In this document: one piece after another, positions 1 to 7,152 of the stretch | Layout: every line of letters begins with the position of its first letter | Position numbering within the stretch: position 1 is the first letter of the stretch | Source of the DNA: Promethearchaeum sp. | Lineage (GTDB): Archaea; Asgardarchaeota; Lokiarchaeia; Sigyniarchaeales; Promethearchaeaceae | Assembly (NCBI GenBank): GCA_030611625.1 | Contig: JAUWPK010000181.1 | Location: forward strand, 1-7,576 | Direction of reading: 5' to 3' | DNA length: 7,576 nucleotides | Notes under the pieces: generated by a model | Databases searched by the model: none | Seen by the model: only the letters and a program-made list of their open reading frames with translations | What the model was told of the DNA's origin: nothing | Program-made: the position numbers and the translations under genes

Positions 1-966
1 GAACACACTGAAAGATTAGACAAAGCCCTTCAACAAGGAAATGGTGTAATTGTTCCCATTCTCCATATTGGTCAATTTTTGCATTCTCCTAACATGATGG
101 TCCAATATCCTTATAAAAAAATTAAAATTGGGTTTATAGTCAGCATTTCTAACATGGTGATGTATGAAAATGCAAATCGGAAACATTTTGATAATTTGTA
201 TGCATTTGCTTCTACAAAATTTTCCCTTCTTTCTCAAAAACTTGAATCTCATCTAAAAGGGAATAATTTATACTTAGCATATCATGATTATTCCACTGTT
301 AAGCAATTACGCACACCTTTTATTCATGGAAAATTTCCATATTTAATTCATTCTGCACAAAGTTATATCTCATTACATAAAAAAACTGGAGCGGTGATTT
401 TACCTGCAATAAGCCACCCAGATGGGGTTTTTGGAAAAACTAAATTGGAGTTCTTGGATAATACATCAATCATGGAAACATCTAAGAAATATTGGAATGA
501 ATCCAATGAAGAATTTCATGGTCGTTTATCAACTGAACTAAATCGAATAATGTATCCTTATAATCGAAAGTATGCCCATATGTGGGAAGAAATAATGCGT
601 ATGGCTGTATTGCGCTGTGCTGATAAAGTAGAATTTCCTGAAAAATGTACCATTCACAAATTCTTAGAAGAAATTCAACAAAAGATGCTTAATGTTCTAG
701 AAGGTAGTTATGAGCCCGATCGACCTGATAATCAATTAAAAATCTTGATTAAGGAATATTTTCCGCCAATCATAAATTCCGTACAAAATCCGGATAATAT
801 TTTACGTGCCCATAAAACATTTATCAATCTTTCTCTTATGAGTGGAATTTCCGAATTACTTAAACTTTGTTCAGTAGCCCAAAAGGAATTAAAATTGAAA
901 GGAGAATTACAATCTTCTAAATTAATTCAAGGATTCAGCTCAAAAATTAAACATTACCATTCTTAA
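1..966 (+). CDS. LpxL/HtrB-like lysophospholipid acyltransferase family protein, 5'-truncated by the window edge
   Basis: The frame is open from base 1, so 321 C-terminal residues are visible and the true start lies outside; the TTG at 79 is internal. Numbering from the first visible codon, GNGVIVPILHIGQF (13-26) matches the GkGvi...HxGnxE block of lipid A/PIM acyltransferases. A stretch with LESHLKGNNLYLAYHD (about 81-96), TPFIHGKFP (105-113) and KKTGAVILPA (127-136) follows the family order of 'lk.Gg.v....D', 'pFfG' and 'a.ktgA.vvPa'; ELNRIMYPYNRKYAHMW (179-195) fits the closing helix. Such enzymes transfer acyl chains to a glycolipid at the inner membrane face. Two oddities: the family HX4(D/E) motif reads H22-IGQF-L27, so the acidic partner is absent, and about 120 residues after 200 form a C-terminal extension without a domain I recognise. 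It may be a divergent or inactive member. The fold assignment rests on motif order only. It converges on the cold-shock gene. Confidence 0.6.
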   Translation, partial: EHTERLDKALQQGNGVIVPILHIGQFLHSPNMMVQYPYKKIKIGFIVSISNMVMYENANRKHFDNLYAFASTKFSLLSQKLESHLKGNNLYLAYHDYSTVKQLRTPFIHGKFPYLIHSAQSYISLHKKTGAVILPAISHPDGVFGKTKLEFLDNTSIMETSKKYWNESNEEFHGRLSTELNRIMYPYNRKYAHMWEEIMRMAVLRCADKVEFPEKCTIHKFLEEIQQKMLNVLEGSYEPDRPDNQLKILIKEYFPPIINSVQNPDNILRAHKTFINLSLMSGISELLKLCSVAQKELKLKGELQSSKLIQGFSSKIKHYHS

Positions 967-984
967 AAATGTATGAAAAAATTT
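965..984 (-). terminator. T-run termination region of the cold-shock gene
   Basis: Read on the minus strand, the sequence downstream of the csp stop has a run of six T (976-981) followed by a run of five (965-969). There is no stem. It overlaps the 3' end of the convergent acyltransferase gene, so the two transcripts would end across each other. This is weak evidence based on base composition alone. Confidence 0.3.
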
Positions 985-1002
985 CTCTTTTTTATTTTCT
1001 TT
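982..1002 (+). terminator. T-rich termination region of the acyltransferase gene
   Basis: Sixteen bases after the plus-strand TAA, the coding strand becomes almost pure pyrimidine, with a run of six T (988-993) and another of four (995-998). No hairpin precedes it. This fits archaeal intrinsic termination at U-tracts, but in a genome this AT-rich T-runs are common. Confidence 0.4.
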
Positions 1003-1032
1003 CACTTGGTTTTTCTATTTTCTTTCGCTTGG
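988..1032. repeat. 23-base tandem duplication across the csp stop codon
   Basis: Bases 988-1009 and 1011-1032 match at 20 of 22 positions with a period of 23. The core attttctttcRcttgg occurs at 994-1009 and 1017-1032 with one difference. On the minus strand, the first copy encodes the csp tail P-S-E-R-K and its TAG. The second copy lies just downstream in another frame and could again spell P-S-E-R-K followed by a stop. It looks like a local slippage duplication of the gene's 3' end. Confidence 0.75.
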
Positions 1033-1269
1033 GGCTTTTTCAACGATTTCGACATCTCGGGCTTCAGGACCCTTCTTTCCATCAACTAAATTAAAAATTA
1101 CTTTGTCTCCTTCGAAAAGAGATTTGTATTGATCTTCACTTTCGTCTTGGATTGCAGTATAATGAACAAAAATATCATTTTCACCTTCAGAATCTTCTGG
1201 TGTTATAAAACCATACCCTTTCCTAGAATTGAACCATTTTACAGTTCCTTTTTTCTTATTTTCAGACAT
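1015..1269 (-). CDS. csp: Cold-shock-domain protein (CspA family)
   Basis: This 84-residue protein is a single OB-fold cold-shock domain that binds single-stranded RNA or DNA, in bacteria typically acting as an RNA chaperone. From the chosen ATG: KGTVKWFNSRKGYGFI (7-22) contains RNP1 (K17-G-Y-G-F-I22), DIFVHYTAI (32-40) contains RNP2, and the last strand reads KKGPEARDV. The exposed aromatics W12, F13, Y19, F21, F34, H36 and Y37 occupy the usual nucleic-acid-binding positions. The length is slightly above the usual 65-70 because of an acidic insert between RNP1 and RNP2, a longer loop (QDESEDQYKSLF) and a charged tail. A GTG at 1276-1278 would add three residues. I prefer the ATG because family members begin just before KGTVKWF, and no ribosome-binding motif favours the GTG. 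Cold-shock proteins are common in bacteria and patchy in archaea. It is a stand-alone gene. Confidence 0.95.
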   Translation of the reverse strand: MSENKKKGTVKWFNSRKGYGFITPEDSEGENDIFVHYTAIQDESEDQYKSLFEGDKVIFNLVDGKKGPEARDVEIVEKAPSERK

Positions 1270-1300
1270 AAAATCCACACTTACAAAAATTTAAAGTTAC

Positions 1301-1309
1301 TTTTAAAAA
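1301..1309 (-). promoter_or_regulatory. Putative TATA box of the cold-shock gene
   Basis: On the minus strand, a tttttaaaa element lies about 31 bases upstream of the csp ATG. With the archaeal spacing of about 25 bases from TATA to transcription start, it would give a leader of under about 10 bases, matching the lack of a Shine-Dalgarno motif. The AT-rich background makes chance matches likely. Confidence 0.35.
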
Positions 1310-1377
1310 CGTACTTTGGTTATTAATTCTTTAGTTCTTTTCAAAAACGCTAATAGTAAATAAATGTAGTAAAAATG

Positions 1378-1400
1378 AAAAAATTGAAAAAAATAGAAAA
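1378..1400 (-). terminator. Double T-run terminator of the HEAT-repeat gene
   Basis: Starting about 10 bases after the minus-strand TAA (1411-1413), the transcript would contain runs of seven U (1387-1393) and six U (1378-1383) separated by a few bases. No GC stem precedes them. The form fits archaeal U-tract termination and would separate the giant gene from csp. Confidence 0.45.
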
Positions 1401-1410
1401 TTATTCCGAT

Positions 1411-4400
1411 TTAATTTTCCTTTTCCGATAAGTTTCCGATTAGAGTAAGGAGCAGTGCATCCCCTGATTTCTTATAAAATCTTTGAACGCTTTTCAATAT
1501 ATCTTTTTGCATTATTGGATTATTTACCCAAATATCTCTAATGGCCAATATTGCTTTTTGTTTAATAGGGCCTTCGCTCCTCCGCAGGAAGATGTATATA
1601 ATTTGAAGTAAATCTTTGACCCTCTTTGGACATTTTTCAATAGATTCTTTTAGATTCGAGGCAAGAATTGATTGAATTTCAAAATCTGAATCCAATGATA
1701 GTTTTTGTAGTGTCTGAAAAATTGAAATATTTTCTTGAAAAACCAACGGTTTAGCAAAGATTATTTTGAATAAATTTTCACAGATATCTCGTCTCACTTC
1801 GGGATTTCGATTGGTTGCCAGTTTCAAAAACATTTCCAGCAGAAATTGGAAAGTTTTTTGATCTTTAAGATAGATTTCAGTAAATATCGACAAACTCTGA
1901 GAACGAATTTCCTTGGATGATGATGTAGCTAGTTTTGATAAGCTTGGAAGTAAAGGATCTATATTAATTGCGCTTGATTCTGTTTCATATAACGAGATAA
2001 TTTTACGAATCAACATGTTATTTACTTCTGTTAATGGGCTATTGGCAAAATGGCGGAACAAACGTAATTCCTGAATATTATTTCCATATATTGATTCGAA
2101 TCTTTGGGATTCACTTTGTGGTTTTGTTATAGAAATATCTGAGATTTTAAAATCAATTAATTGGAAAAATGTCTCAACCGCAATTGTAGCAATGGAAGGA
2201 ACTGGGTCTAATCCGATAGCTTTAATTGCAGTTAAGCAAACCTTGAGATCTGGATGTATCAAAGTGATAGTTGGTAAATGCTCAACTATCGCTTCTTTAA
2301 CTACTAAAGGTGCATTAGGATTGTAAGGTTCTAAAATGGTTTTATATATTAAACTTTTCAACTTTTTTAATTCTTTTTTCTTGGATTTTGTTGAGGTTAC
2401 TGGAAATATTCGAATAATATTACCTAATGCTCTAATTGCTTCTGCTTTAACTAAGGGATCTTTCGATTTCACTTGATTTGACAGTACATTTATTGTATCT
2501 GCATCTTCAATTTGAATCGGAAGGGAAATTAAAGCTTTCATTGCTGTAATTTTAATATTGGGACTTTTTGAATTTGAAATAGTCTGTAAAAGAAGTCCTC
2601 TTATTAATTTATCTTGCTCGCTAACTTCTATAATTAGGTATAAAGCTTTTGAAACACCTTGATATATGTTTTCATCTGTGGAATTCATATTAGATAGCAA
2701 AAATGGTTTGAAACAAGTTTCAAATGGATTGGTTTTTATAGATTTAAATTCAGTAAGATTCTTCATTTTCATTGATTTGAAATAGAGTTCATGATTTTCA
2801 GCAATAATTGTTGACATTCCCATTAACAGAATTCTTTTTAGATTGTTGTCTTTTAATTCTCTTTGTTTACATAATGCTGTATAAATCTCGAAATATTGTT
2901 TGTGGAATTCTTTTTTGTAATTATAAACTTCATAGAGAAATTCTGCAATAATTTTCTGAGTTAGAGGTTCAACAATAAACACATCTCTCTCTAAATCTTT
3001 AAGTAAATCTTCTAAAGATATAATTTTCCCATGATCTCTAATTCCCTTCAATTCATCTAAGACAACTTTACACTTGAATTCGATTTTTTTTGCTGCTGCG
3101 ATTTCCCGTCCTTTTTCTAAATTTTCATCGATAAAGGGCATTATCTGATCATAATATTTTGGCGAGAAATATAGGATCTCATAAAGAAGTGCAATTGTAG
3201 CTCCAATTAAAGAGATAGATTCAACACCCTTCTGAAAACCAAAAATTCTGGATTTGTCTTCTTGAAGTTCTAACATATCATGAATGCTTAGTTCTTTTTC
3301 CTCAGTAAAATTTTGTTTTAGCAGAATTTCAATCAATTGCAGCTCATCGATATAAGGAATCATTTTTTCAGATATTGATGCCAAAATATTCATCAAATCT
3401 ATTCGAATTTGGATGCTAAGTGGACTTGTGAGTAAGGCTGCAATATCTCCTAAAATATATTGTGGATCTCCTTCACCTATAAACCTAAATACTTGATGTC
3501 GAATTTCTACATGAGGATCTACTAATAAAATACTAAAAAGATGCTGGAACCTTTCATCTTTTGTAATATCTGCCCTTATTTTTGTAATCACAATCATAGA
3601 TGATAGAATTGCTTTTTTTACATTTAGATCATCAGAATGAACGAGTTTTCTAAAAAATGGAAAAATACGCTCAAAAAACACCTGTGATTCAATTGTTGAT
3701 GATATACTACCCAAAGAAACAGCTGCATCTTCTACAATTCGTGGATTCGGATGATTTAAATAAATCTCTAAATAATCAAATAATGAATTTAACCAGGAGG
3801 GTTGAACAATTGCAAATTTTACCAAAGCTCCAATTCTTTGTCTTATTATTTCAGGTGAAATCGCTGTCATAATATTAAATTCTGTCATTACGTCAGGAAT
3901 ATGCGATTGTTCTTTGCTTGCTAATGAAGAAAAGACATCGATAGTTTTAGCAATAATTTCTACATTTGAATGATGGATCAATTTGGATAATTCGGGTTGT
4001 AAATTTGAATATTCTACTTGAAAGTTTGTTAAACATCTTCCGATAACTGTTAAACTTCCATAGATTAAATTCTCATTTTCGTGCATTAGAAGAGGTTGAA
4101 TTAAATTTGAAGTTAGACTGTGATTTCTTTGATCTACTTCAGCAATAAAATCAAATAAACTCTCTGCTCCTCCGATGGAAAGTTTGGAAGCTACAATTTC
4201 CTTTAATAAAATGCGAGTATGGATCATATTTTGTCTTGATATTTTCTCTAGAACTTTGATTGCATTTTTATTTTTTATTTTATCATCTGATTTTAACAGT
4301 TTTTTCAAAGATGAAAGAAGCGAATCTTGGTGAAGTTTACTTATAATCTCTCCTTGATGTTTAGAAATTATTCCAGAAATAGCTGGATCATCAATAATAA

Positions 4401-5943
4401 GAATCTCCATAATATCTGCTATACTTTTCGATGATTCTTTTGAAAGAACGTCTTTTAATTGAATATAATTAATAACTGATTGCGCAACCATTAATCTGGT
4501 TTCTGAATTCTTGTCTTTTGAGTATTTCTGTATGATTTCAAAATCATTTTCTAAAATTGCTTTGTTTAAAACCCATTCATCAGCTTGATTTTTAATTTCT
4601 TTCTTTCTAAATAGGAAATTGAATAAGAAGATTATATCCAAGGTTTTCACTAATAATATTGCTGTTGAAAAAATGCGAACAAAAATTTCTTGATCACGGG
4701 CTATTTGTTTTGGAGTTACCCCTGGAGCTGGTGATAAATGTAAATTTAATCCAAGATTGTTTAAGAATTCACTTGGAAATGTATATGGGTATTTTACCAT
4801 AGCATCAACAAAAATGGAAAATGCTATACCACAGATAATGTACGCTGCGAATAATACCATTTTTGGTGAGTTCAATGGTTCTTTACTAATGAATTTCGCA
4901 TAAAATCCAAGCAAACCAAAGAAACATGTTGTTATAATAAATAGGAGAAATTCAATTGGAACTATTGCAAGAAATAGGCGGAGGGAGTCGAATGTTTCTG
5001 ATGAAATTAAATCTCTATTATACAAAAAACCAATTAAGCGTGGAATAAAATCTCCTTGAGCATCAATTGGATTTGATGCAGGATCCGGAAAATTTCCCCA
5101 TAAAATAGGGACAAATTGGATAAATGCCCACACCGTGTTAAAAATTGTAAGGATTGCAATCCAATACCAGAACCCAGTTTTTTTATCTTTTTTTCTATTT
5201 ACTCGTCGACCTCTGAAGAATGAATGGGCTGCTCCTATTTTTGAATAATACGATAGATAAAACATTGGGCCCAGAAGGATCCAGACTAAAAAGATCAGCC
5301 CAATTACCCATCCTGCACTTAAGTATGGTGGTATATCCCAAAATTCTAACGCAACGTAAGATGTAATAGCAGGTGGCAAAATTACAATGACTAAGTATAA
5401 TAAAATTGCAACAAAATAGCTTATGGGTGGTGTTGTGCGATCAATAATTTTTGATTCAATCCACTGTTGGATTTCCATATTTCCATCTTCCCCAGGCGTA
5501 GCCAGGACAAGGTATTCATAAAGAGGATAGAAAAGTGAAAATCCGGCAATTATTGCTGCGGTAATAGGAATAAAATGTGGAAACTCAAATGCTTTAATTG
5601 TACCTGTTGCCCACGCTAAATCAGATCCAATATCTCTGTTGATTGCCAATGAGGTATTAATAGCTAGAGATGATGATATTATTGCTAAAACAAAAACTAT
5701 GGCTAAACTAACCATTAGCGAGAATGTTACAGCGCTAAGAAAATTTTTCATTTTTTGGATGAAGGTGTAACGGGGAGCAGTTTTTAGTTCGGCCCGAATA
5801 TATTTCATCATTCTGATAAAAATGAGCATACCTATAATAGAAAATAAGATAGTAAGTCCATAATTCATGTAATCATAAAGATTTAAATTTGGAATTTGTA
5901 ATGGTAGACTAAAATATTGAATATTAAAATTTAGTAGTTTCAT
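1411..5943 (-). CDS. Giant polytopic membrane protein with a long cytoplasmic HEAT-like repeat solenoid
   Basis: The protein has 1510 residues. Residues 1-447 form a membrane module with about nine hydrophobic helices: near 25-43, 70-92, 122-146, 174-197, 207-233, 257-281, 322-348, 362-381 and 419-445. Basic residues cluster after helices 1, 5, 7 and 9 (for example RGRRVNRKKDKK at 244-255, FRKKEIK at 445-451). By the positive-inside rule this puts the N-terminus outside and the C-terminus in the cytoplasm. Residues from about 455 to 1505 are almost all helical, with HEAT-like turns such as NPRIVEDAAVSLG (733-745), DDLNVKKAI (771-779), DPHVEIRHQ (809-817), DPLVKAEAIRALG (1162-1174), NPEVRRDI (1380-1387) and EGPIKQKAI (1457-1465). 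HEAT solenoids bind proteins, so a membrane-anchored scaffold is plausible. I recognise no catalytic motif and no family for the membrane module. The gene follows the SDR by 18 bases, without a ribosome-binding motif. Specific function unknown. Confidence 0.85.
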   Translation of the reverse strand: MKLLNFNIQYFSLPLQIPNLNLYDYMNYGLTILFSIIGMLIFIRMMKYIRAELKTAPRYTFIQKMKNFLSAVTFSLMVSLAIVFVLAIISSSLAINTSLAINRDIGSDLAWATGTIKAFEFPHFIPITAAIIAGFSLFYPLYEYLVLATPGEDGNMEIQQWIESKIIDRTTPPISYFVAILLYLVIVILPPAITSYVALEFWDIPPYLSAGWVIGLIFLVWILLGPMFYLSYYSKIGAAHSFFRGRRVNRKKDKKTGFWYWIAILTIFNTVWAFIQFVPILWGNFPDPASNPIDAQGDFIPRLIGFLYNRDLISSETFDSLRLFLAIVPIEFLLFIITTCFFGLLGFYAKFISKEPLNSPKMVLFAAYIICGIAFSIFVDAMVKYPYTFPSEFLNNLGLNLHLSPAPGVTPKQIARDQEIFVRIFSTAILLVKTLDIIFLFNFLFRKKEIKNQADEWVLNKAILENDFEIIQKYSKDKNSETRLMVAQSVINYIQLKDVLSKESSKSIADIMEILIIDDPAISGIISKHQGEIISKLHQDSLLSSLKKLLKSDDKIKNKNAIKVLEKISRQNMIHTRILLKEIVASKLSIGGAESLFDFIAEVDQRNHSLTSNLIQPLLMHENENLIYGSLTVIGRCLTNFQVEYSNLQPELSKLIHHSNVEIIAKTIDVFSSLASKEQSHIPDVMTEFNIMTAISPEIIRQRIGALVKFAIVQPSWLNSLFDYLEIYLNHPNPRIVEDAAVSLGSISSTIESQVFFERIFPFFRKLVHSDDLNVKKAILSSMIVITKIRADITKDERFQHLFSILLVDPHVEIRHQVFRFIGEGDPQYILGDIAALLTSPLSIQIRIDLMNILASISEKMIPYIDELQLIEILLKQNFTEEKELSIHDMLELQEDKSRIFGFQKGVESISLIGATIALLYEILYFSPKYYDQIMPFIDENLEKGREIAAAKKIEFKCKVVLDELKGIRDHGKIISLEDLLKDLERDVFIVEPLTQKIIAEFLYEVYNYKKEFHKQYFEIYTALCKQRELKDNNLKRILLMGMSTIIAENHELYFKSMKMKNLTEFKSIKTNPFETCFKPFLLSNMNSTDENIYQGVSKALYLIIEVSEQDKLIRGLLLQTISNSKSPNIKITAMKALISLPIQIEDADTINVLSNQVKSKDPLVKAEAIRALGNIIRIFPVTSTKSKKKELKKLKSLIYKTILEPYNPNAPLVVKEAIVEHLPTITLIHPDLKVCLTAIKAIGLDPVPSIATIAVETFFQLIDFKISDISITKPQSESQRFESIYGNNIQELRLFRHFANSPLTEVNNMLIRKIISLYETESSAINIDPLLPSLSKLATSSSKEIRSQSLSIFTEIYLKDQKTFQFLLEMFLKLATNRNPEVRRDICENLFKIIFAKPLVFQENISIFQTLQKLSLDSDFEIQSILASNLKESIEKCPKRVKDLLQIIYIFLRRSEGPIKQKAILAIRDIWVNNPIMQKDILKSVQRFYKKSGDALLLTLIGNLSEKEN

Positions 5944-5961
5944 ATTATTATTTTCAATTAA

Positions 5962-6843
5962 CTAACTTAAATCAATTGATATTTTGAATCTTAAATCAAT
6001 CCAATTCAAACTTATTTCCCATAACTTTTTTGCTAAAATTTCATCCTTAGATCTTTTTGAGGGATTTCTAATTTTTCCCTTTACAAAATACTCTCCAGAA
6101 ATAGAAGACAATTTTTCAGATACTGCCAGTTTCGTTATATGCTTTGCAGCTTTTTCACTCGATATTCCAATTGTATTTTTAAGAAATTTAAATGCTTTTT
6201 CTTGAAATCCATTGTGTTGTTGACAAATATTTGTTTTAACTATTCCTGGATGTATTGTATTTACGGTTATTGGATAATTTATTAATTTTTTAGCCAAATA
6301 TTTAGTAAATAAAACAATAGCAAGTTTTGATTGTTGATATGCTCTTAAACCAAAGAAATTTTGAGTGAGCTGTAAATCATCAAAATGGATCTTTCCATAC
6401 CTATGAGCAGAAGACGTTAAATTTAATATACGAGCATGTTGACTTGATTTCAATGATTTAAGTAATAAATTGGTTAAAAGAAAAGGACAGAGATAGTTGA
6501 GGGCAAAAGTCAACTCTAAACCATCCTCTGTTTCTATTCTTTCTGAAAAAAAACCTCCTACATTGTTGATTAAAATATCTAAATGATTGTATTTTCCTTT
6601 AAATCTATCAGCAAGATCAATTATATTCGCTTGAATAGAGAGGTCAGCTTGCATGTATTCAATTTTTGAATTTTTAGTTCTCTGAATTATATCAGAGACT
6701 GTTTTTTTCCCTTTATCAAGATTTCTTCCGATTAAAATGAGAATCGCACCTTTTTCAGCGAAATGAAAAGCAGTTGATTTCCCAATGCCATCAGTTGCCC
6801 CAGTAATCAAACAGATTTTATCTTTTAATGGTTTTTCTTCCAT
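5962..6843 (-). CDS. Short-chain dehydrogenase/reductase (retinol dehydrogenase/WWOX-like SDR)
   Basis: A 293-residue classical SDR with a complete catalytic set. The Rossmann glycine motif TGATDGIG is at 14-21, and R40 after the second strand suggests NADP(H) preference. ADLS (66-69) contacts the adenine, NNVGG (93-97) stands for the usual NNAG, N116 follows, then the S144/S145 pair in LTSSAH, and Y169-Q-Q-S-K173 is the YxxxK active site. HPGIVKT (198-204) closes the nicotinamide site. The motif style (GlelTFalNyLcpFLLTnLLL, SSAHryG) is that of the retinol-dehydrogenase/protochlorophyllide-reductase-like branch, which acts on lipophilic alcohols or ketones; the substrate here cannot be told. 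The last 30 or so residues are a basic and hydrophobic tail without a convincing membrane helix. The ATG at 6841-6843 is chosen because MEEKPLKDK leads directly into the first strand; it has no Shine-Dalgarno motif. It is probably the first gene of a two-gene unit with the HEAT-repeat membrane protein. Confidence 0.93.
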   Translation of the reverse strand: MEEKPLKDKICLITGATDGIGKSTAFHFAEKGAILILIGRNLDKGKKTVSDIIQRTKNSKIEYMQADLSIQANIIDLADRFKGKYNHLDILINNVGGFFSERIETEDGLELTFALNYLCPFLLTNLLLKSLKSSQHARILNLTSSAHRYGKIHFDDLQLTQNFFGLRAYQQSKLAIVLFTKYLAKKLINYPITVNTIHPGIVKTNICQQHNGFQEKAFKFLKNTIGISSEKAAKHITKLAVSEKLSSISGEYFVKGKIRNPSKRSKDEILAKKLWEISLNWIDLRFKISIDLS

Positions 6844-6872
6844 AATTATAGTATTTCTAATTTTTGATCATA

Positions 6873-6883
6873 CTCTATATATT
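6873..6883 (-). promoter_or_regulatory. Putative TATA box of the SDR-HEAT unit
   Basis: On the minus strand, aatatatagag ends about 29 bases upstream of the SDR ATG, which would give a transcript start within about 10 bases of the start codon. A second, stronger-looking element, atttatatatg (minus strand, about 6911-6921), lies farther upstream and could drive a longer leader. Neither is certain in such AT-rich DNA. Confidence 0.4.
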
Positions 6884-7028
6884 GCGTGATTATATTCTAC
6901 ATATTAAACTACATATATAAATATTTTTATTCGGAATTCTTTTAGGTTTATGAAAAAATAATAAAAATTTGCAGTGTTTATTCACAAAGCAAAGCAAATA
7001 GATACGCCTTATGAGGATTTAGTTTATA

Positions 7029-7042
7029 AAATCTATAGATTT
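7029..7042. repeat. Perfect 14-base palindrome aaatctatagattt
   Basis: A perfect inverted repeat with no spacer, lying 186 bases upstream of the SDR start. It could be a binding site for a dimeric regulator, or chance in AT-rich sequence. The 12-base palindrome at 7068-7079 lies 26 bases further on. No other copy was noticed in the window. Confidence 0.45.
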
Positions 7043-7152
7043 ATATTAATTTGATTTTAATTTACTGTTTTTAAAAACTTGAAGTGCCCTATTAGCATCT
7101 TTTAGGTAATATGTGATCTTACTTTTATTTTTTCATTTATTTTTTTATAAGC

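Larger units (their letters stand above)
6844..7152. other. 309-base AT-rich intergenic spacer between uppP and the SDR
   Basis: There is no open frame longer than about a dozen codons with a sensible start on either strand, and no tRNA-like T-loop or anticodon arm. It contains the two TATA-like elements near the SDR, a 14-base palindrome (7029-7042), a 12-base palindrome gtttttaaaaac (7068-7079) and a short caaag/caaat tandem around 6985-7000. T-rich tracts near 7120-7148 lie on the plus strand, so they would not terminate the minus-strand uppP transcript, and no clear uppP terminator is seen. Confidence 0.6.

Noticed and set aside
79..81. TTG as the start of the acyltransferase
   Set aside because: The frame is open back to base 1, and the upstream residues (GNGVIVPILHIGQF) are part of the family's conserved block, so the gene starts outside the window.
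1276..1278. GTG start for the cold-shock protein, adding three residues
   Set aside because: The ATG nine bases downstream gives a more typical N-terminus, and there is no ribosome-binding motif upstream of the GTG.
3657..3872. Plus-strand open frame inside the HEAT gene
   Set aside because: It is antisense to a long, well-supported coding region and has no recognisable motif. Similar antisense frames at 16-252, 1129-1326, 5984-6205 and 7301-7489 were rejected for the same reason.
6844..7152. Possible tRNA or small RNA gene in the spacer
   Set aside because: No cloverleaf arms, T-loop motif or GC-richer island is visible; in an AT-rich genome a structured RNA would usually stand out by composition.
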